Counted from the first letter of the stretch, positions 52,105 through 61,575 are shown. The stretch: DNA of 64,000 bases from Sulfitobacter noctilucae (GCF_000622365.1 NZ_JASC01000013.1:62001-126000), one strand, 5' to 3'. Notes: generated by a model from the letters alone, not told the origin. Translations and numbers: made by a program.

Positions 52105-53856
52105 ATGTCCGACACCCCCGCCTACCGCGTCCTTGCCCGCAAATACCGGCCTGAAACCTTTGCCGATCTGGTGGGGCAGGATGCCATGGTGCGCACGCTG
52201 AAAAATGCGTTCGAAGCAGACCGCATCGCGCAGGCCTTTGTCATGACCGGCATTCGTGGCACGGGCAAAACCACCACGGCGCGGATCATTGCCAAAGGCA
52301 TGAACTGTATCGGTCCGGATGGCACGGGCGGGCCCACAACAGAACCTTGCGGCGCGTGCGAACACTGTGTGGCGATCATGGAAGGCCGCCATGTCGACGT
52401 GATGGAGATGGACGCCGCCTCCAACACCGGTGTCGCCAACATCCGCGAAATCATCGATTCGGTGCATTACCGCGCGGCATCGGCCCGCTACAAAGTCTAT
52501 ATCATCGACGAAGTGCACATGCTGTCGACCGGTGCCTTCAACGCACTCCTGAAAACGCTGGAAGAGCCGCCCGAGCACGTCAAATTCATCTTCGCCACCA
52601 CCGAAATCCGCAAGGTTCCTGTGACGGTCCTGTCGCGTTGCCAGCGCTTTGATCTGCGCCGGATCGAGCCCGAGGTGATGATCGCGCTGATGCGCAAGAT
52701 CGCCAGTGCCGAAGGGGCCGAGATTGCCGAGGACGCGCTGGCGCTGATCACCCGCGCTGCCGAAGGGTCGGCGCGCGACGCCACATCCTTGCTGGATCAG
52801 GCGATCAGCCACGGCGCAGGCGAAACCACCGCCGATCAGGTCCGTGCCATGCTGGGGCTGGCAGATCGCGGCCGCGTCCTTGACCTTTTTGACATGATCC
52901 TGCGCGGCGATGCCGCCGGTGCGCTGACCGAACTTTCCGGCCAATACGCAGACGGTGCCGACCCGATGGCGGTGCTGCGCGATCTGGCCGAGATCACCCA
53001 CTGGGTGTCGGTGGTCAAGATCACACCAGATGCCGCCGAAGACCCCACCATATCGCCCGAAGAACGCAGCCGCGGGTTGGAAATGGCCGAAAACCTGCCG
53101 ATGCGGGTGCTGACCCGCTTGTGGCAGATGCTACTCAAGGCGCTGGACGAAGTTGCCGCGGCTCCCAACGCAATGATGGCCGCCGAGATGGCGATCATCC
53201 GCCTGACCCATGTGGCTGACCTGCCCAGCCCCGAAGAACTGGTGCGCAAGCTGAACAACACGACGCCGCCACCTGCGGCTGCATCCCCCTCCGGCGGTGG
53301 GTCTTCGGCAGGCCCATCCGGCGGCGCGCAGGCTGTGCAACAGGCGCAAAGCCGCATGGCAAGCGCACCGCAGCAGAACGGGCAGGCCACCGCCCTTGCG
53401 CAAGACCCCGACGCTGCCCTGGCGCGCTTTCCCACATTCGAGCATGTGGTCGAACTGATCCGCGCAAACCGCGATGTGAAGCTGCTGGTCGAGGTGGAGA
53501 CCACCCTGCGCCTTGCCGCCTATCAGCCCGGTCGCATCGAATTCGTGCCCACCGAAAACGCCCCGCGCGATCTGGCACAGCGCCTCGGTCACCGGCTGCA
53601 AGGCTGGACCGGCAACCGCTGGGCTGTCACGGTGGTGAACGAAGGCGGGGCGAAAACCATCGCCGAGATTACCGATGCCAAGGCCATCGCACTGGAACAA
53701 GAGGCGCGGGATCACCCGCTGATGCAAGCCGTCCTCGCACAATTCCCCAAAGCGCGGATCACCGCAATTCGTACGCCCGAAGACATCGCCGCACAGGCAG
53801 TGGAAGAGGCGCTGCCGGAAGTGGAGGACGAATGGGATCCCTTCGAAGAGGAGTGA
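52105..53856 (+). CDS. dnaX: DNA polymerase III subunits gamma/tau
   Basis: 583 aa. The clamp-loader ATPase is complete: YRPETFADLVGQDAMVRTLKNAF, Walker A GIRGTGKTTTARI (about 49-61), a zinc module ending CGACEHC, DEVHMLSTGAFNALLKTLEEPP and the sensor RCQRFDLRRI. A Pro/Gly/Ala linker (about 390-430) leads to the tau C-terminal domain. Loads the sliding clamp and organises the replisome. First gene of the conserved dnaX-ybaB-recR set. Confidence 0.96.
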   Translation: MSDTPAYRVLARKYRPETFADLVGQDAMVRTLKNAFEADRIAQAFVMTGIRGTGKTTTARIIAKGMNCIGPDGTGGPTTEPCGACEHCVAIMEGRHVDVMEMDAASNTGVANIREIIDSVHYRAASARYKVYIIDEVHMLSTGAFNALLKTLEEPPEHVKFIFATTEIRKVPVTVLSRCQRFDLRRIEPEVMIALMRKIASAEGAEIAEDALALITRAAEGSARDATSLLDQAISHGAGETTADQVRAMLGLADRGRVLDLFDMILRGDAAGALTELSGQYADGADPMAVLRDLAEITHWVSVVKITPDAAEDPTISPEERSRGLEMAENLPMRVLTRLWQMLLKALDEVAAAPNAMMAAEMAIIRLTHVADLPSPEELVRKLNNTTPPPAAASPSGGGSSAGPSGGAQAVQQAQSRMASAPQQNGQATALAQDPDAALARFPTFEHVVELIRANRDVKLLVEVETTLRLAAYQPGRIEFVPTENAPRDLAQRLGHRLQGWTGNRWAVTVVNEGGAKTIAEITDAKAIALEQEARDHPLMQAVLAQFPKARITAIRTPEDIAAQAVEEALPEVEDEWDPFEEE

Positions 53857-54230
53857 TCCTCGCCACCATTCTGCCCGGCGCTGCCATGGCCGAGGTCTGC
53901 GACAAGGTCCGCCCCCTTTGGGGCGGTCCCGCACCCGCCACGCTCTGGGACGAATTCATCGGCTTGGCCGGTACACCCGTGTCCTTGGTTCTGATCCTCG
54001 CCTCCGCCCTCGCCTTTCGCTTTCGCAGTCAATGGGGAGGCCTCGCGGTTGTGGTGGGCTGGACGCTCTGGGTATCGATGGTCGCGTTTTACGGCGGCCA
54101 TGACAGCATCCGCCAACAGGCTATATCCGAAGGATGCATCGGCTCACCCGCCTTGTTCATCGGCGCGGTGGCTGCAATATGTATCGCAATGATTATCTAC
54201 ACCACACCCCGGCAAGACCGGATGTCGTAA
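53832..54230 (+). CDS. Conserved-looking membrane protein between dnaX and ybaB, 132 aa
   Basis: Overlaps the dnaX 3' end by 25 bases. A signal-like start (LRRGVILATILPGAAMAEVCDKV) is followed by three hydrophobic segments (FIGLAGTPVSLVLILASALAF, WGGLAVVVGWTLWVSMVAFY, ALFIGAVAAICIAMIIY). Contains C23 and C102 on the periplasmic side by this topology. No family recognised. Its placement in the dnaX-recR operon is the main clue. Confidence 0.65.
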   Translation: MGSLRRGVILATILPGAAMAEVCDKVRPLWGGPAPATLWDEFIGLAGTPVSLVLILASALAFRFRSQWGGLAVVVGWTLWVSMVAFYGGHDSIRQQAISEGCIGSPALFIGAVAAICIAMIIYTTPRQDRMS

Positions 54231-54250
54231 ACACGAATAAGGAGAGAGCA

Positions 54251-54595
54251 ATGCTCAAAGGACTAGGTGCGCTTGGCGATATGGCCGGCATGATGAAGAA
54301 AGCCCAGGAAATGCAGGGCAAGATGGCCCAGATGCAAGAGGAAATGGCCAATATCACGGTTGAAGGCGAAAGCGGTGCCGGACTGGTCAAAGCGACCTGC
54401 ACCGCCAAGGGCGAATTGAAAGGTCTCGACATTGATCCGTCGATTTTCAACGGCGATGACAAGGAAGTCGTCGAAGACCTCATCCTTGCGGCAATCAAGG
54501 ATGCACAGGCCAAGGCGACGGAACGCGCACAGGAAGAAATGTCAAAGCTGACCGAAGGCATGGGCCTGCCTGCGGACATGAAGCTGCCCTTCTGA
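54251..54595 (+). CDS. ybaB: YbaB/EbfC family nucleoid-associated protein
   Basis: 114 aa from the ATG at 54251 with a AAGGAGAG site. Family pattern: [53 protein letters not shown] and the C-terminal [32 protein letters not shown]. Dimeric DNA-binding protein. Lies between dnaX and recR, its usual place. An upstream in-frame start (54134) runs into the previous gene and is not used. Confidence 0.95.
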   Translation: MLKGLGALGDMAGMMKKAQEMQGKMAQMQEEMANITVEGESGAGLVKATCTAKGELKGLDIDPSIFNGDDKEVVEDLILAAIKDAQAKATERAQEEMSKLTEGMGLPADMKLPF

Positions 54596-54624
54596 ATGCG
54601 TCTGCCACTTCAAAAGGCCACGGC

Positions 54625-55218
54625 GTGAGTTCGACCCGCGAGATCGACGCACTGATCGAGATGATGGCAAAGCTGCCGGGGCTTGGCCCCCGGTCGGCCC
54701 GCCGCGCGGTGCTGCATATGATCCGCAAGCGGGCACTATTGCTGACACCGCTTGCCGATCTGATGCAGACGGTCGCGGCCACCGCACGCGAATGCCTGAA
54801 TTGCGGCAATGTCGGCACCACTGACGTCTGCGACATATGCACCTCTGAAAAACGCGCCAATGGCGAGCTTTGCGTGGTCGAGGATGTGGCAGACCTTTGG
54901 GCGATGGAACGGTCCGCGGTGTTTAAAGGTCGCTATCATGTGCTTGGTGGCACGTTGTCGGCGCTCGACGCCATTGGTCCGCAAGAGTTACGCATCCCGC
55001 GCCTGATGGATCGGATCAGCACAGAAAACGTCACCGAAGTGATCCTTGCGCTGAACGCAACCATTGATGGCCAGACAACAGCCCATTACATCGCCGATCA
55101 GCTGGACGGACAGGTCCGCCTGACATCACTGGCCCAAGGCGTGCCGATCGGCGGAGAGCTGGATTATCTGGACGACGGTACCATCACCGCCGCCATGCGG
55201 GCGCGCAAAGCGCTTTAA
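54625..55218 (+). CDS. recR: Recombination mediator RecR
   Basis: 197 aa from a GTG at 54625. N-terminal helix-hairpin-helix ([24 protein letters not shown]), four-cysteine zinc finger ([16 protein letters not shown], about 58-73), Toprim domain ([15 protein letters not shown] ... [21 protein letters not shown]) and the Walker B-like C-terminus. Helps RecFO load RecA. Start chosen on family length. Confidence 0.96.
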   Translation: MSSTREIDALIEMMAKLPGLGPRSARRAVLHMIRKRALLLTPLADLMQTVAATARECLNCGNVGTTDVCDICTSEKRANGELCVVEDVADLWAMERSAVFKGRYHVLGGTLSALDAIGPQELRIPRLMDRISTENVTEVILALNATIDGQTTAHYIADQLDGQVRLTSLAQGVPIGGELDYLDDGTITAAMRARKAL

Positions 55219-55245
55219 TTTCACTTTGCTGTCTACAAATTAAGT

Positions 55246-55275
55246 GGCCGCCTGCTCCTCCCAAAGCAGACGGCC
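55246..55275 (+). terminator. Possible terminator after recR
   Basis: GGCCG-C-CTGC (55246-55255) pairs with GCAG-A-CGGCC (55266-55275) with one internal mismatch. The following TGATCCCC lacks a U-tract. The remaining sequence up to 55486 holds no gene I can support. Confidence 0.4.
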
Positions 55276-55486
55276 TGATCCCCCGCGACGCCAGCCGTTC
55301 ACTTACGGTCGCATCCAGCGGCGGAATGGTATGCACGTTCAAGGATCTGTAGAGTTTTCCGGAAATCCGGCAACCGCGGTCTGTCTTCCGACTTCATCTC
55401 CCGGATCAATTGGCAGTTGAACTATGCGGCCATTTTATAGCATCCGTGATTTATCGCAAGAGACAGATCACGCCTGCGGCACGCCG

Positions 55487-56590
55487 TCACTCATCTTCCC
55501 AATCGCTGCCAATCGGCTCACGGTCGCGCTTGCGCTCTTCCACGATCATGCGCCGTGTCTCCATCTTTTCTTCTGCATCCGCCTCGCCGGGGTCCACCGC
55601 ATTATCGTTTTCCCCTCCAAGAGCCAAAACGAACCACATCGGAAAATGATCTGATCCGACCTTGCCCAAACGGGTCATTTTAATCAGCCGGAAAGCCGGA
55701 TCATGAAAAAGATGATCCAGCGGCCAGCGCATCCACGGCATCGTCGCGCTGAACGTGTTGTAAAAACCGCGCCCTACGCGCGGATCCAGCAAGCCGGACA
55801 AGCGCTGAAACCGCCGGGTGGTCGTGGACCAGGCCACATCGTTCAAATCCCCCGTGACGATCGACGGCAAGGGGTCCTTGGATGCTTCCAGCCCGATGAT
55901 GGCAATTTCGCTGTCCCGTCCTTTGGTGTCATGATGTATCGTCGGCGGTTCGGGATGCACAACGTAAAGCCGGAATGCCTTGCCCGAGCGCAGGCGCACC
56001 TCGGTCCGGATAGAGGGCACATCCTGCACGATCAATTCGCGCACTTCCGGCCCGATCAAGCGCAACTTTGACATCACGCAGATGCCATAGCCATTGTCCT
56101 TGGGCACGTCGATCCAGTGATCGAACATGCCGCCCAAGTCGGCTTTCAGCGCGGCGATCCAATCGTCATCCACTTCGATGGCCATGACAATATCCGGCCC
56201 ATTGCGTCGCACCATCTGGGTCAACGCGTCGTAGTTTCGGTTGGATTTTTTCACATTCACCGCAAGCATACTGACGTGTTTGTCACTATCTTCAGCCAAT
56301 GCGCCGGAGGCACGGGTCGATTGCCGCGGCCACACAGGCGTGAACTTTACGATATATATCAATTGCATGCCGGCGAGCAGGGCAAATACCAAACCGCCAA
56401 AGCCCCAGAGCCAATCAGGACGTGCGAAATACGCCAGTCCCGCGAGACCCACCGACATCGCGAAAAACTGCTCCTTGGGAAAATCGAGGCTTCGGATAAA
56501 ACCAACGGGCATTTTCGTGATCGGCAATACAGATGCGATGGTAAGCAGGACCACCATGGTCCAAAGCAGCACATCAAGAAATACGCTCAT
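55487..56590 (-). CDS. Membrane-anchored endonuclease/exonuclease/phosphatase family protein
   Basis: 367 aa. Three N-terminal hydrophobic segments (VFLDVLLWTMVVLLTIASVLPI, FFAMSVGLAGLAYFA, FGGLVFALLAGMQLIYIV) precede an EEP domain with LAVNVKKSNRNYDALTQMV, DIVMAIEVDDDW, VTGDLNDVAWS (the GD-x-ND motif) and the final GSDHFPMWF (SDH). The catalytic part would face the periplasm. Substrates in this subgroup are unknown. The C-terminal 40 residues are highly charged. Confidence 0.85.
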   Translation of the reverse strand: MSVFLDVLLWTMVVLLTIASVLPITKMPVGFIRSLDFPKEQFFAMSVGLAGLAYFARPDWLWGFGGLVFALLAGMQLIYIVKFTPVWPRQSTRASGALAEDSDKHVSMLAVNVKKSNRNYDALTQMVRRNGPDIVMAIEVDDDWIAALKADLGGMFDHWIDVPKDNGYGICVMSKLRLIGPEVRELIVQDVPSIRTEVRLRSGKAFRLYVVHPEPPTIHHDTKGRDSEIAIIGLEASKDPLPSIVTGDLNDVAWSTTTRRFQRLSGLLDPRVGRGFYNTFSATMPWMRWPLDHLFHDPAFRLIKMTRLGKVGSDHFPMWFVLALGGENDNAVDPGEADAEEKMETRRMIVEERKRDREPIGSDWEDE

Positions 56591-56704
56591 GGGGTAGGCT
56601 TTCCTTTATTCAGGGCCTTAACGCGCAAAAGGGGCGCAGGGTTCACCCCCACACCCCTTTTAACAATGAGTAAACCGCGCCACTCCCGGCGCAGCCTCAT
56701 GTGA

Positions 56705-57472
56705 TCAGGACGATTTATCATCCTCGTCATTTTCCTTTTCGCCGTCGGGCAAGGAAAAGAAACTGTCCGCGTCAGAATAATCGCTGGTGTCTTTCTCATC
56801 CTCTTCGACCATTTCATCGCCTGCAAGCGTGAAAGTCTCCAGACCTTCGATGGCCGTGGGAATTTTGGGCTCAGCCTCCATGCCGAGGCTCTGCTCTGTG
56901 CTGACCAACTTGCGGCGCTCATCATCGCTCATCACGTCACCGGCAGCTGCCTTTTTGGCGGCGGCTTTTTGCACGGCAGCGTCCAGTTCGGATTGTTTGC
57001 ACAGGCCAAGGGCAACTGGGTCAATAGGCTGGATATTCGCGATGTTCCAATGCGTCCGCTCACGGATCGCCTGAATCGTTGGCTTGGTTGTACCCACCAG
57101 TTTGCCAATCTGACCATCGGTCAGTTCAGGGTGGAATTTCACCAGCCACAGAATGGATGCAGGCCGGTCCTGCCGCTTGCTGAGCGGCGTATAGCGTGGC
57201 CCGCGCCGTTTCTCTTCGCCCTGCGCAGCGGCGTTAAATTTCAGCTCCAGCTTATGCAGCGGGCTGTCTTGCGCTGCATCAATATCGGCCTGCGTCAGCT
57301 GGTTGTTGGCAATCGGGTCAAACCCTTTGACGCCCTGCGCGACATCACCATCAGCAATGCCCTGGACTTCCAACTCGTGCATGCCGACAAAATCGGCGAT
57401 CTGCTTGAAACTGATGGTCGTATTATCGACCAGCCAAACCGCAGTCGCTTTGGCCATAATCGGTTTTGCCAT
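56705..57472 (-). CDS. trcR: Cell cycle transcriptional regulator TrcR (DUF1013)
   Basis: 255 aa from the ATG at 57472, the typical start (MAKPIMAKATAVWLVDNTTISF). DUF1013 features: two HTH-like parts, FKQIADFVGMHELEVQGIADG (about 23-43) and LTDGQIGKLVGTTKPTIQAIRERTHWN (about 117-143), with IADGDVAQGVKGFDPIANNQLT between. The C-terminal 70 residues are acidic and low in complexity. In Caulobacter the protein is tied to cell-cycle promoters. The longer reading from 57661 enters the RNase T2 promoter and is rejected. Confidence 0.88.
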   Translation of the reverse strand: MAKPIMAKATAVWLVDNTTISFKQIADFVGMHELEVQGIADGDVAQGVKGFDPIANNQLTQADIDAAQDSPLHKLELKFNAAAQGEEKRRGPRYTPLSKRQDRPASILWLVKFHPELTDGQIGKLVGTTKPTIQAIRERTHWNIANIQPIDPVALGLCKQSELDAAVQKAAAKKAAAGDVMSDDERRKLVSTEQSLGMEAEPKIPTAIEGLETFTLAGDEMVEEDEKDTSDYSDADSFFSLPDGEKENDEDDKSS

Positions 57473-57601
57473 GTTGATCTCTCCTTCAGAACACAACTTT
57501 CCCGTCGCCTGAAAAGGGCTGTCTCGGCGGGCCGAAACGGTTTCCATTGTCGGGGAACTTATCGGCCTTATACTGATGCAGAAATGATAAGGAAAGACCC
57601 A

Positions 57602-58246
57602 ATGCGCAGGCTCTTCGGAGGCCTTACGGCCGCACTCATCGCCCTGTCCAGCACGTTGCATGCCGAAGGCGACCGCCCGGGCACCTTCGACTATTATGTT
57701 CTGGCGCTGAGCTGGTCGCCCAACTGGTGTCTGCGCGAAGGTGATGCCCGCAACTCACCGCAGTGCGATACGGGCACCGGCCACGGCTGGATCATGCACG
57801 GCCTCTGGCCTCAGTTTCACCGCGGATATCCATCCTTTTGCCAAACAGCCAAGCGCCCTCCGTCTCGCGGCATGACGGCGCAAATGGCCGATATCATGGG
57901 CACCAGCGGGCTGGCCTGGCATCAATGGAAAAAACACGGCACCTGCACAGGACTGTCCGCCACGGACTATTACACTCTGTCGCGCGAAGCCTACGCCCGT
58001 GTTGTGCGGCCGGAGATCTTCCGGCAATTGAAGCGTTCAGTCAATCTGCCAGCATCGGTCATCGAGGAAGCTTTTCTAAAGGCCAATCCGTCGATGGAAG
58101 CCGACGGCGTGACCATCACCTGCAACAACCGCCAGATACAAGAGGCGCGCATTTGCCTATCCAAAACACTGGAGCCGGTTCCCTGCGGGCAAGATGTTGT
58201 ACGGGATTGCAGCCTCAAAGACGCGATTTTCAGCCCGATACGCTGA
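57602..58246 (+). CDS. Ribonuclease T2 family protein
   Basis: 214 aa with a signal peptide (MRRLFGGLTAALIALSSTLHA). Catalytic segments CAS1 (GWIMHGLWPQ, His about 67) and CAS2 (WHQWKKHGTC, His/Glu-type position, with Lys-His) are both present. Multiple cysteines (8 or more) indicate disulfides in the periplasm or outside. CAS2 reads H-x-W-x-x-HG with Gln/Trp at positions often Glu/His, so exact catalysis should be checked. Would cut RNA for nutrient use. Divergent from trcR. Confidence 0.88.
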   Translation: MRRLFGGLTAALIALSSTLHAEGDRPGTFDYYVLALSWSPNWCLREGDARNSPQCDTGTGHGWIMHGLWPQFHRGYPSFCQTAKRPPSRGMTAQMADIMGTSGLAWHQWKKHGTCTGLSATDYYTLSREAYARVVRPEIFRQLKRSVNLPASVIEEAFLKANPSMEADGVTITCNNRQIQEARICLSKTLEPVPCGQDVVRDCSLKDAIFSPIR

Positions 58247-58271
58247 ACTCGGACACTTGCACGGGTGGAAA

Positions 58272-58455
58272 GTGCGGACGGTATATAAGGCCAAAAAGAG
58301 AAAGGTCTTATTAACCAAAATCGGGTTTACTTTGTGAGCGGAGCAGGCTGCGGAGCCTATGTTCCGTGCCAAGGAGAGAGAGCCTTTGCGTTCTCGAAGG
58401 AAGAGAGGAGATACCAGGTATCCCCTCTCTTTTTGGCCTTATATACCGTCCGCAC
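58272..58455. repeat. 184-bp element with perfect 30-bp inverted ends
   Basis: 58272-58301 and 58426-58455 are exact reverse complements over 30 bases (outer end GTGCGGACGGTATATAAGG). The 124-base core has no convincing gene. It contains a second hairpin just inside the right arm (AGAGAGGAGATACC with GGTATCCCCTCTCT, 58403-58432 region) followed by TTTTT, terminator-like on the + strand. No clear target-site duplication flanks the arms. It may be a MITE-like element, a large hairpin RNA or a remnant of an insertion. Confidence 0.8.
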
Positions 58456-58546
58456 CATCAACCCGCTCAGGCCTCAGATGCTTCAGCGTTCCCGCCGCTA
58501 CGGTCGAACAACAAGACGTGTCGCAGGCTTGCCTGCGTCCTTTGGA

Positions 58547-59533
58547 TCAGCCGCCGATGCGCAAGACGATCTTGCCGATGTGGCCGCTGCTTTCCATACG
58601 CGTATGGGCATCTGCCGCGTCTTCCATCGCATATTCGCTATCCATAACCGGCGCGATCCGTCCGGCATCCAGCAAGGGCCAAACCGCTTCGCGCAATTCC
58701 TGGGCGATGCGGGCCTTTGCTAGATCGCTTTGCGGGCGCAAGGTGGACCCGGTCATCGTCAGCCGCCGGGTCATCAGCGTTGCGAAATTCACCTCTACCT
58801 TCGGGCCTTGAAGGAAAGCGATCTGCACCAGTCGGCCGTCTTCCGCGAGGGTCTGAATGTTCCGGGGGATATAGGCCCCCCCCACCATATCGAGGATCAG
58901 GTCCGCGCCGCCTTCGGCTTGCAGCACATCGACAAAATCCGAATCGCGGTAGTTGATTGCCGCTTCCGCCCCCAAATCAACGCAGGCCGCGCATTTGGCA
59001 TCTGTGCCAGCCGTCACGAACACCCGTGCGCCGAACGCATGGCCCAATTGGATCGCGGTTGTTCCGATACCGGACGAACCGCCGTGCACCAAAAACCGCT
59101 CGCCTGCTTTCAAACCGCCACGCATGAAGACGTTGGACCAGACGGTAAAGAACGTCTCGGGCAGGCAGGCGGCTTCTTTCATACCCATGCCCTCTGGCAC
59201 GGGCAAACAATGAGCCGCTGGTGTGGCGACATATTCAGCATAGCCACCGCCCGGCAGCAACGCACAGACCTTGTCACCCACGGCCAGATCAGACACGCCA
59301 TCGCCAATCGCGACAACCTCGCCCGAAGCCTCAAGACCCGGCAGATCGCTCGCTGTCGGAGGCGGCGCATACATGCCCGCACGCTGGAGCGCATCCGGCC
59401 GGTTCACCCCGGCAAAGGCCACCTTGATCACCACCTGTCCGTGCTTTGGCTGTGGCATCGGCCGTTCGGTCAGCTGCAGCACATCCGGACCGCCCGCTTT
59501 GGTGATTTCAACAGCTTTCATCGTCTCGCTCAT
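58547..59533 (-). CDS. NAD(P)H-quinone oxidoreductase, PIG3/QOR-like MDR
   Basis: 328 aa medium-chain reductase. MKAVEITKAGGPDVLQLTERPMPQP and FAGVNRPDALQRAGMYAPPP at the start are typical of the PIG3 group. The NADPH-binding region is LVHGGSSGIGTTAIQLGHAFGARVFVTAGTDAKC (about 143-176). No catalytic or structural zinc ligands are seen, as in quinone oxidoreductases. Cytoplasmic detoxification of quinones is likely. The gene is convergent with the repeat element. Confidence 0.9.
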   Translation of the reverse strand: MSETMKAVEITKAGGPDVLQLTERPMPQPKHGQVVIKVAFAGVNRPDALQRAGMYAPPPTASDLPGLEASGEVVAIGDGVSDLAVGDKVCALLPGGGYAEYVATPAAHCLPVPEGMGMKEAACLPETFFTVWSNVFMRGGLKAGERFLVHGGSSGIGTTAIQLGHAFGARVFVTAGTDAKCAACVDLGAEAAINYRDSDFVDVLQAEGGADLILDMVGGAYIPRNIQTLAEDGRLVQIAFLQGPKVEVNFATLMTRRLTMTGSTLRPQSDLAKARIAQELREAVWPLLDAGRIAPVMDSEYAMEDAADAHTRMESSGHIGKIVLRIGG

Positions 59534-59597
59534 TTTTTTCTCCCATTCGTTATTGCCGTCAGCATAGGTTTCTGGCGCAGCGGATGCACCTTATCCG

Positions 59598-60146
59598 TCA
59601 GCTCTGTCGCGACAGCACGCTGCCGGGGCGCGCGCGCAAAAGACCGGCTGTGATCAATGCTGTCAGAACAACTTTGATCAAGTCACCGGGAATATAAACA
59701 CCCAGAATGCCGATTGTTTCGAGCAACCCGCGTTGCAACACCAGCATAAAGCCGGCGATGCCAAAAATATAAAGCACGATAATACCACCGACGGCCGCCG
59801 CAACAGCTGCCGCAACCCCCACAGGCAAACGGCGCGTTTGCTCCATGATGTAGCCGGTGGTAAAGGCTGCGATAGGAAAGCCCACGATAAAGCCAACGGT
59901 CGGGGAGGCAAAAGCGCCCAAACCACCGCGCCCGCCAGCCAAGAGCGGCAGGCCCAGCGCGACAAGCACCACGAACAGCAATGCCGCCAGCCCGCCACGC
60001 GTAGCGCCCAGAACCGTACCGCAAAGCATGACACCAAGGCTTTGCGCCGAGATCGGCACGCCAGAGGCCAGCATAAGTGTTGGCATCAGGCCAAGCGCTG
60101 CGATCAGTGCAGCGAAGACAGCGATAAGGGCGATTTGGCGTTCCAT
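59598..60146 (-). CDS. bioY: Biotin transporter S component BioY
   Basis: 182 aa with six hydrophobic segments. BioY pattern: MPTLMLASGVPISAQSLGVMLCGTVLGATRGGLAALLFVVLVALGLPLLAGGRGGLGAFASPTVGFIVGFPIAAF, and near the end GVYIPGDLIKVVLTALI. It binds biotin in the membrane and, with BioM and BioN, forms an ECF-type importer. Third gene of bioM-bioN-bioY, 81 bases after bioN. Confidence 0.95.
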   Translation of the reverse strand: MERQIALIAVFAALIAALGLMPTLMLASGVPISAQSLGVMLCGTVLGATRGGLAALLFVVLVALGLPLLAGGRGGLGAFASPTVGFIVGFPIAAFTTGYIMEQTRRLPVGVAAAVAAAVGGIIVLYIFGIAGFMLVLQRGLLETIGILGVYIPGDLIKVVLTALITAGLLRARPGSVLSRQS

Positions 60147-60227
60147 GGGTCTTCCTTTAATTTTCTCTGGCCGCAGGAGTAGGCGAAGGATCGCGAGGCT
60201 TCAACGGCTAACCGTGAAGCGGGTCCC

Positions 60228-60824
60228 CTAAATGCCGCCGCGCGCGCGCAGGGCTTCGGCCACATGTTCGGCGTCGTCGATGGCGACCACTGCGAAGGGG
60301 ATCAACACCCGCCAACCCGGCCGCCGCGCAGACCGGGCGTGCCATGCGAGCGTCAAAAGCCGCCCTTTTTCTGCAAGCACCGGGGCAAAACGGATCATCA
60401 GTGCTGCGGCCAGTTCGGCCCTGCGCACCGGAAAGCCAAGCCGCGCCAACGGTGCAAGCATCCAGCGCATCACCCCCATCATATCGCTCAGGCGGGTGGT
60501 CATTGTCACCAGATTGGCCAGCGCCACTGCCGACAGCATCCGCAACACAAGCGCAAGGCCACCCGCGAGATCCCCGATGACCGCATGCCAGACAATAATA
60601 AGCAGAACGAAAGGCCACAGAACCCGCAACCGCGCAGCTCCCGCCTTGGCAAACTGCACCCCCGGCAAGGCATAAAGCACCACCACTCCGCAAAGGATCA
60701 ATGCTTGCAAGCCCAAAGACTGAACGGCGAAAAGCACAAGCGTCGCCCCGCACAGCAATGCAAGCTTGCGTCCGGCAGGCCAGTGGTGTGCCGCCGTTTC
60801 AACCGGCGAGGTGAGAGAGATCAT
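60228..60824 (-). CDS. bioN: Biotin ECF transporter T component BioN
   Basis: 198 aa from the ATG at 60824, which overlaps the bioM end by 26 bases; longer in-frame starts lie deep in bioM. Membrane segments: LALLCGATLVLFAVQSLGLQALILCGVVVLYAL, VLWPFVLLIIVWHAVIG. The coupling-helix Ala-Arg-Gly-type motifs are MIRFAPVLAEKGRLLTLAWHARSARR and a C-terminal AEALRARG-I. Links the ATPase to BioY. Confidence 0.9.
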   Translation of the reverse strand: MISLTSPVETAAHHWPAGRKLALLCGATLVLFAVQSLGLQALILCGVVVLYALPGVQFAKAGAARLRVLWPFVLLIIVWHAVIGDLAGGLALVLRMLSAVALANLVTMTTRLSDMMGVMRWMLAPLARLGFPVRRAELAAALMIRFAPVLAEKGRLLTLAWHARSARRPGWRVLIPFAVVAIDDAEHVAEALRARGGI

Positions 60825-61533
60825 CGCCGTCCCCGATCTGTGCCATCTGCGCTTCAAACGCTGCAAGCACCGGTTGGGCAGCACCATCTTGCACAACGGC
60901 ACCGGCCTCAAGCCAGATCACCCGCTCATATTCTCGCAGCATCGCGGGGTCATGGGTGATCATCACCAAGGTCACCTCAAGCCCGTCCAGAATACGCTGC
61001 AACTGCCGCGTGGTCGGAATATCCAGCCCGGCAAAAGGTTCGTCCAGCACGATCACCGCGGGTGCCATCGCCAGCACCGACATCAGACAGACCAACTGCC
61101 GCTGGCCTTGTGACAACTGGTGGATCGCGGCCTTGGCCCAATGGGCCTTGCCAAACCGTACAAGAATGCCTTGCACCCCCGCAGCAACCTGCGCTTTGCC
61201 CTGCCCCATCTGCGTCAGGCCAAAGGCGATCTCTTCTTCCACGGTGGGAAATATGATCTGGTGATCCGGGTTCTGGAAAAGAATACCGACACTGCCCAAG
61301 GCTTTTTTGCGGTCTTTCGCCACATCCACGCCTGCGATGTGCACCTTGCCCGTGTCCGGTGCGATCAAACCGGACAGCAACCGCGCCATTGTGGTTTTTC
61401 CCGACCCGTTCCGCCCGACGATGCCGATACGCCGCGCGTCCGCCTGTAGGGAAAGCGGACCAAGCACCTGCTTGCCATCGGGGGCAAAGCTGACATCATT
61501 CAGTGCGATCAAAGGGGGAGGCGAGATGGTCAT
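60799..61533 (-). CDS. bioM: Biotin ECF transporter ATPase BioM
   Basis: 244 aa ABC ATPase. Walker [13 protein letters not shown] (about 36-47), Q-loop LFQNPDHQIIFPTVEEEIAFGL, signature LSQGQRQLVCLMSVLAMAPAVIVLDEPFAGLD, and H-loop MITHDPAM. The Q-loop text NPDHQIIFPTVEEEIAFG is shared by ECF A components. Powers BioY/BioN. First gene of the operon; no BioR-type TTATAGATAA-like site is seen upstream. Confidence 0.93.
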   Translation of the reverse strand: MTISPPPLIALNDVSFAPDGKQVLGPLSLQADARRIGIVGRNGSGKTTMARLLSGLIAPDTGKVHIAGVDVAKDRKKALGSVGILFQNPDHQIIFPTVEEEIAFGLTQMGQGKAQVAAGVQGILVRFGKAHWAKAAIHQLSQGQRQLVCLMSVLAMAPAVIVLDEPFAGLDIPTTRQLQRILDGLEVTLVMITHDPAMLREYERVIWLEAGAVVQDGAAQPVLAAFEAQMAQIGDGDDLSHLAG

Positions 61534-61575
61534 GCATCATCAGTCATTTGCGGCGATGATTGCTGACTAACAGGT

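Noticed and set aside
56969-57601. Open frame extending the RNase T2 gene upstream
   Set aside because: It is antisense to trcR. The ATG at 57602 gives a proper signal peptide.
58334-58723. 129-aa open frame running through the inverted-repeat element
   Set aside because: It continues antisense into the quinone oxidoreductase gene, and its sequence is low-complexity Arg/Ser without a motif.
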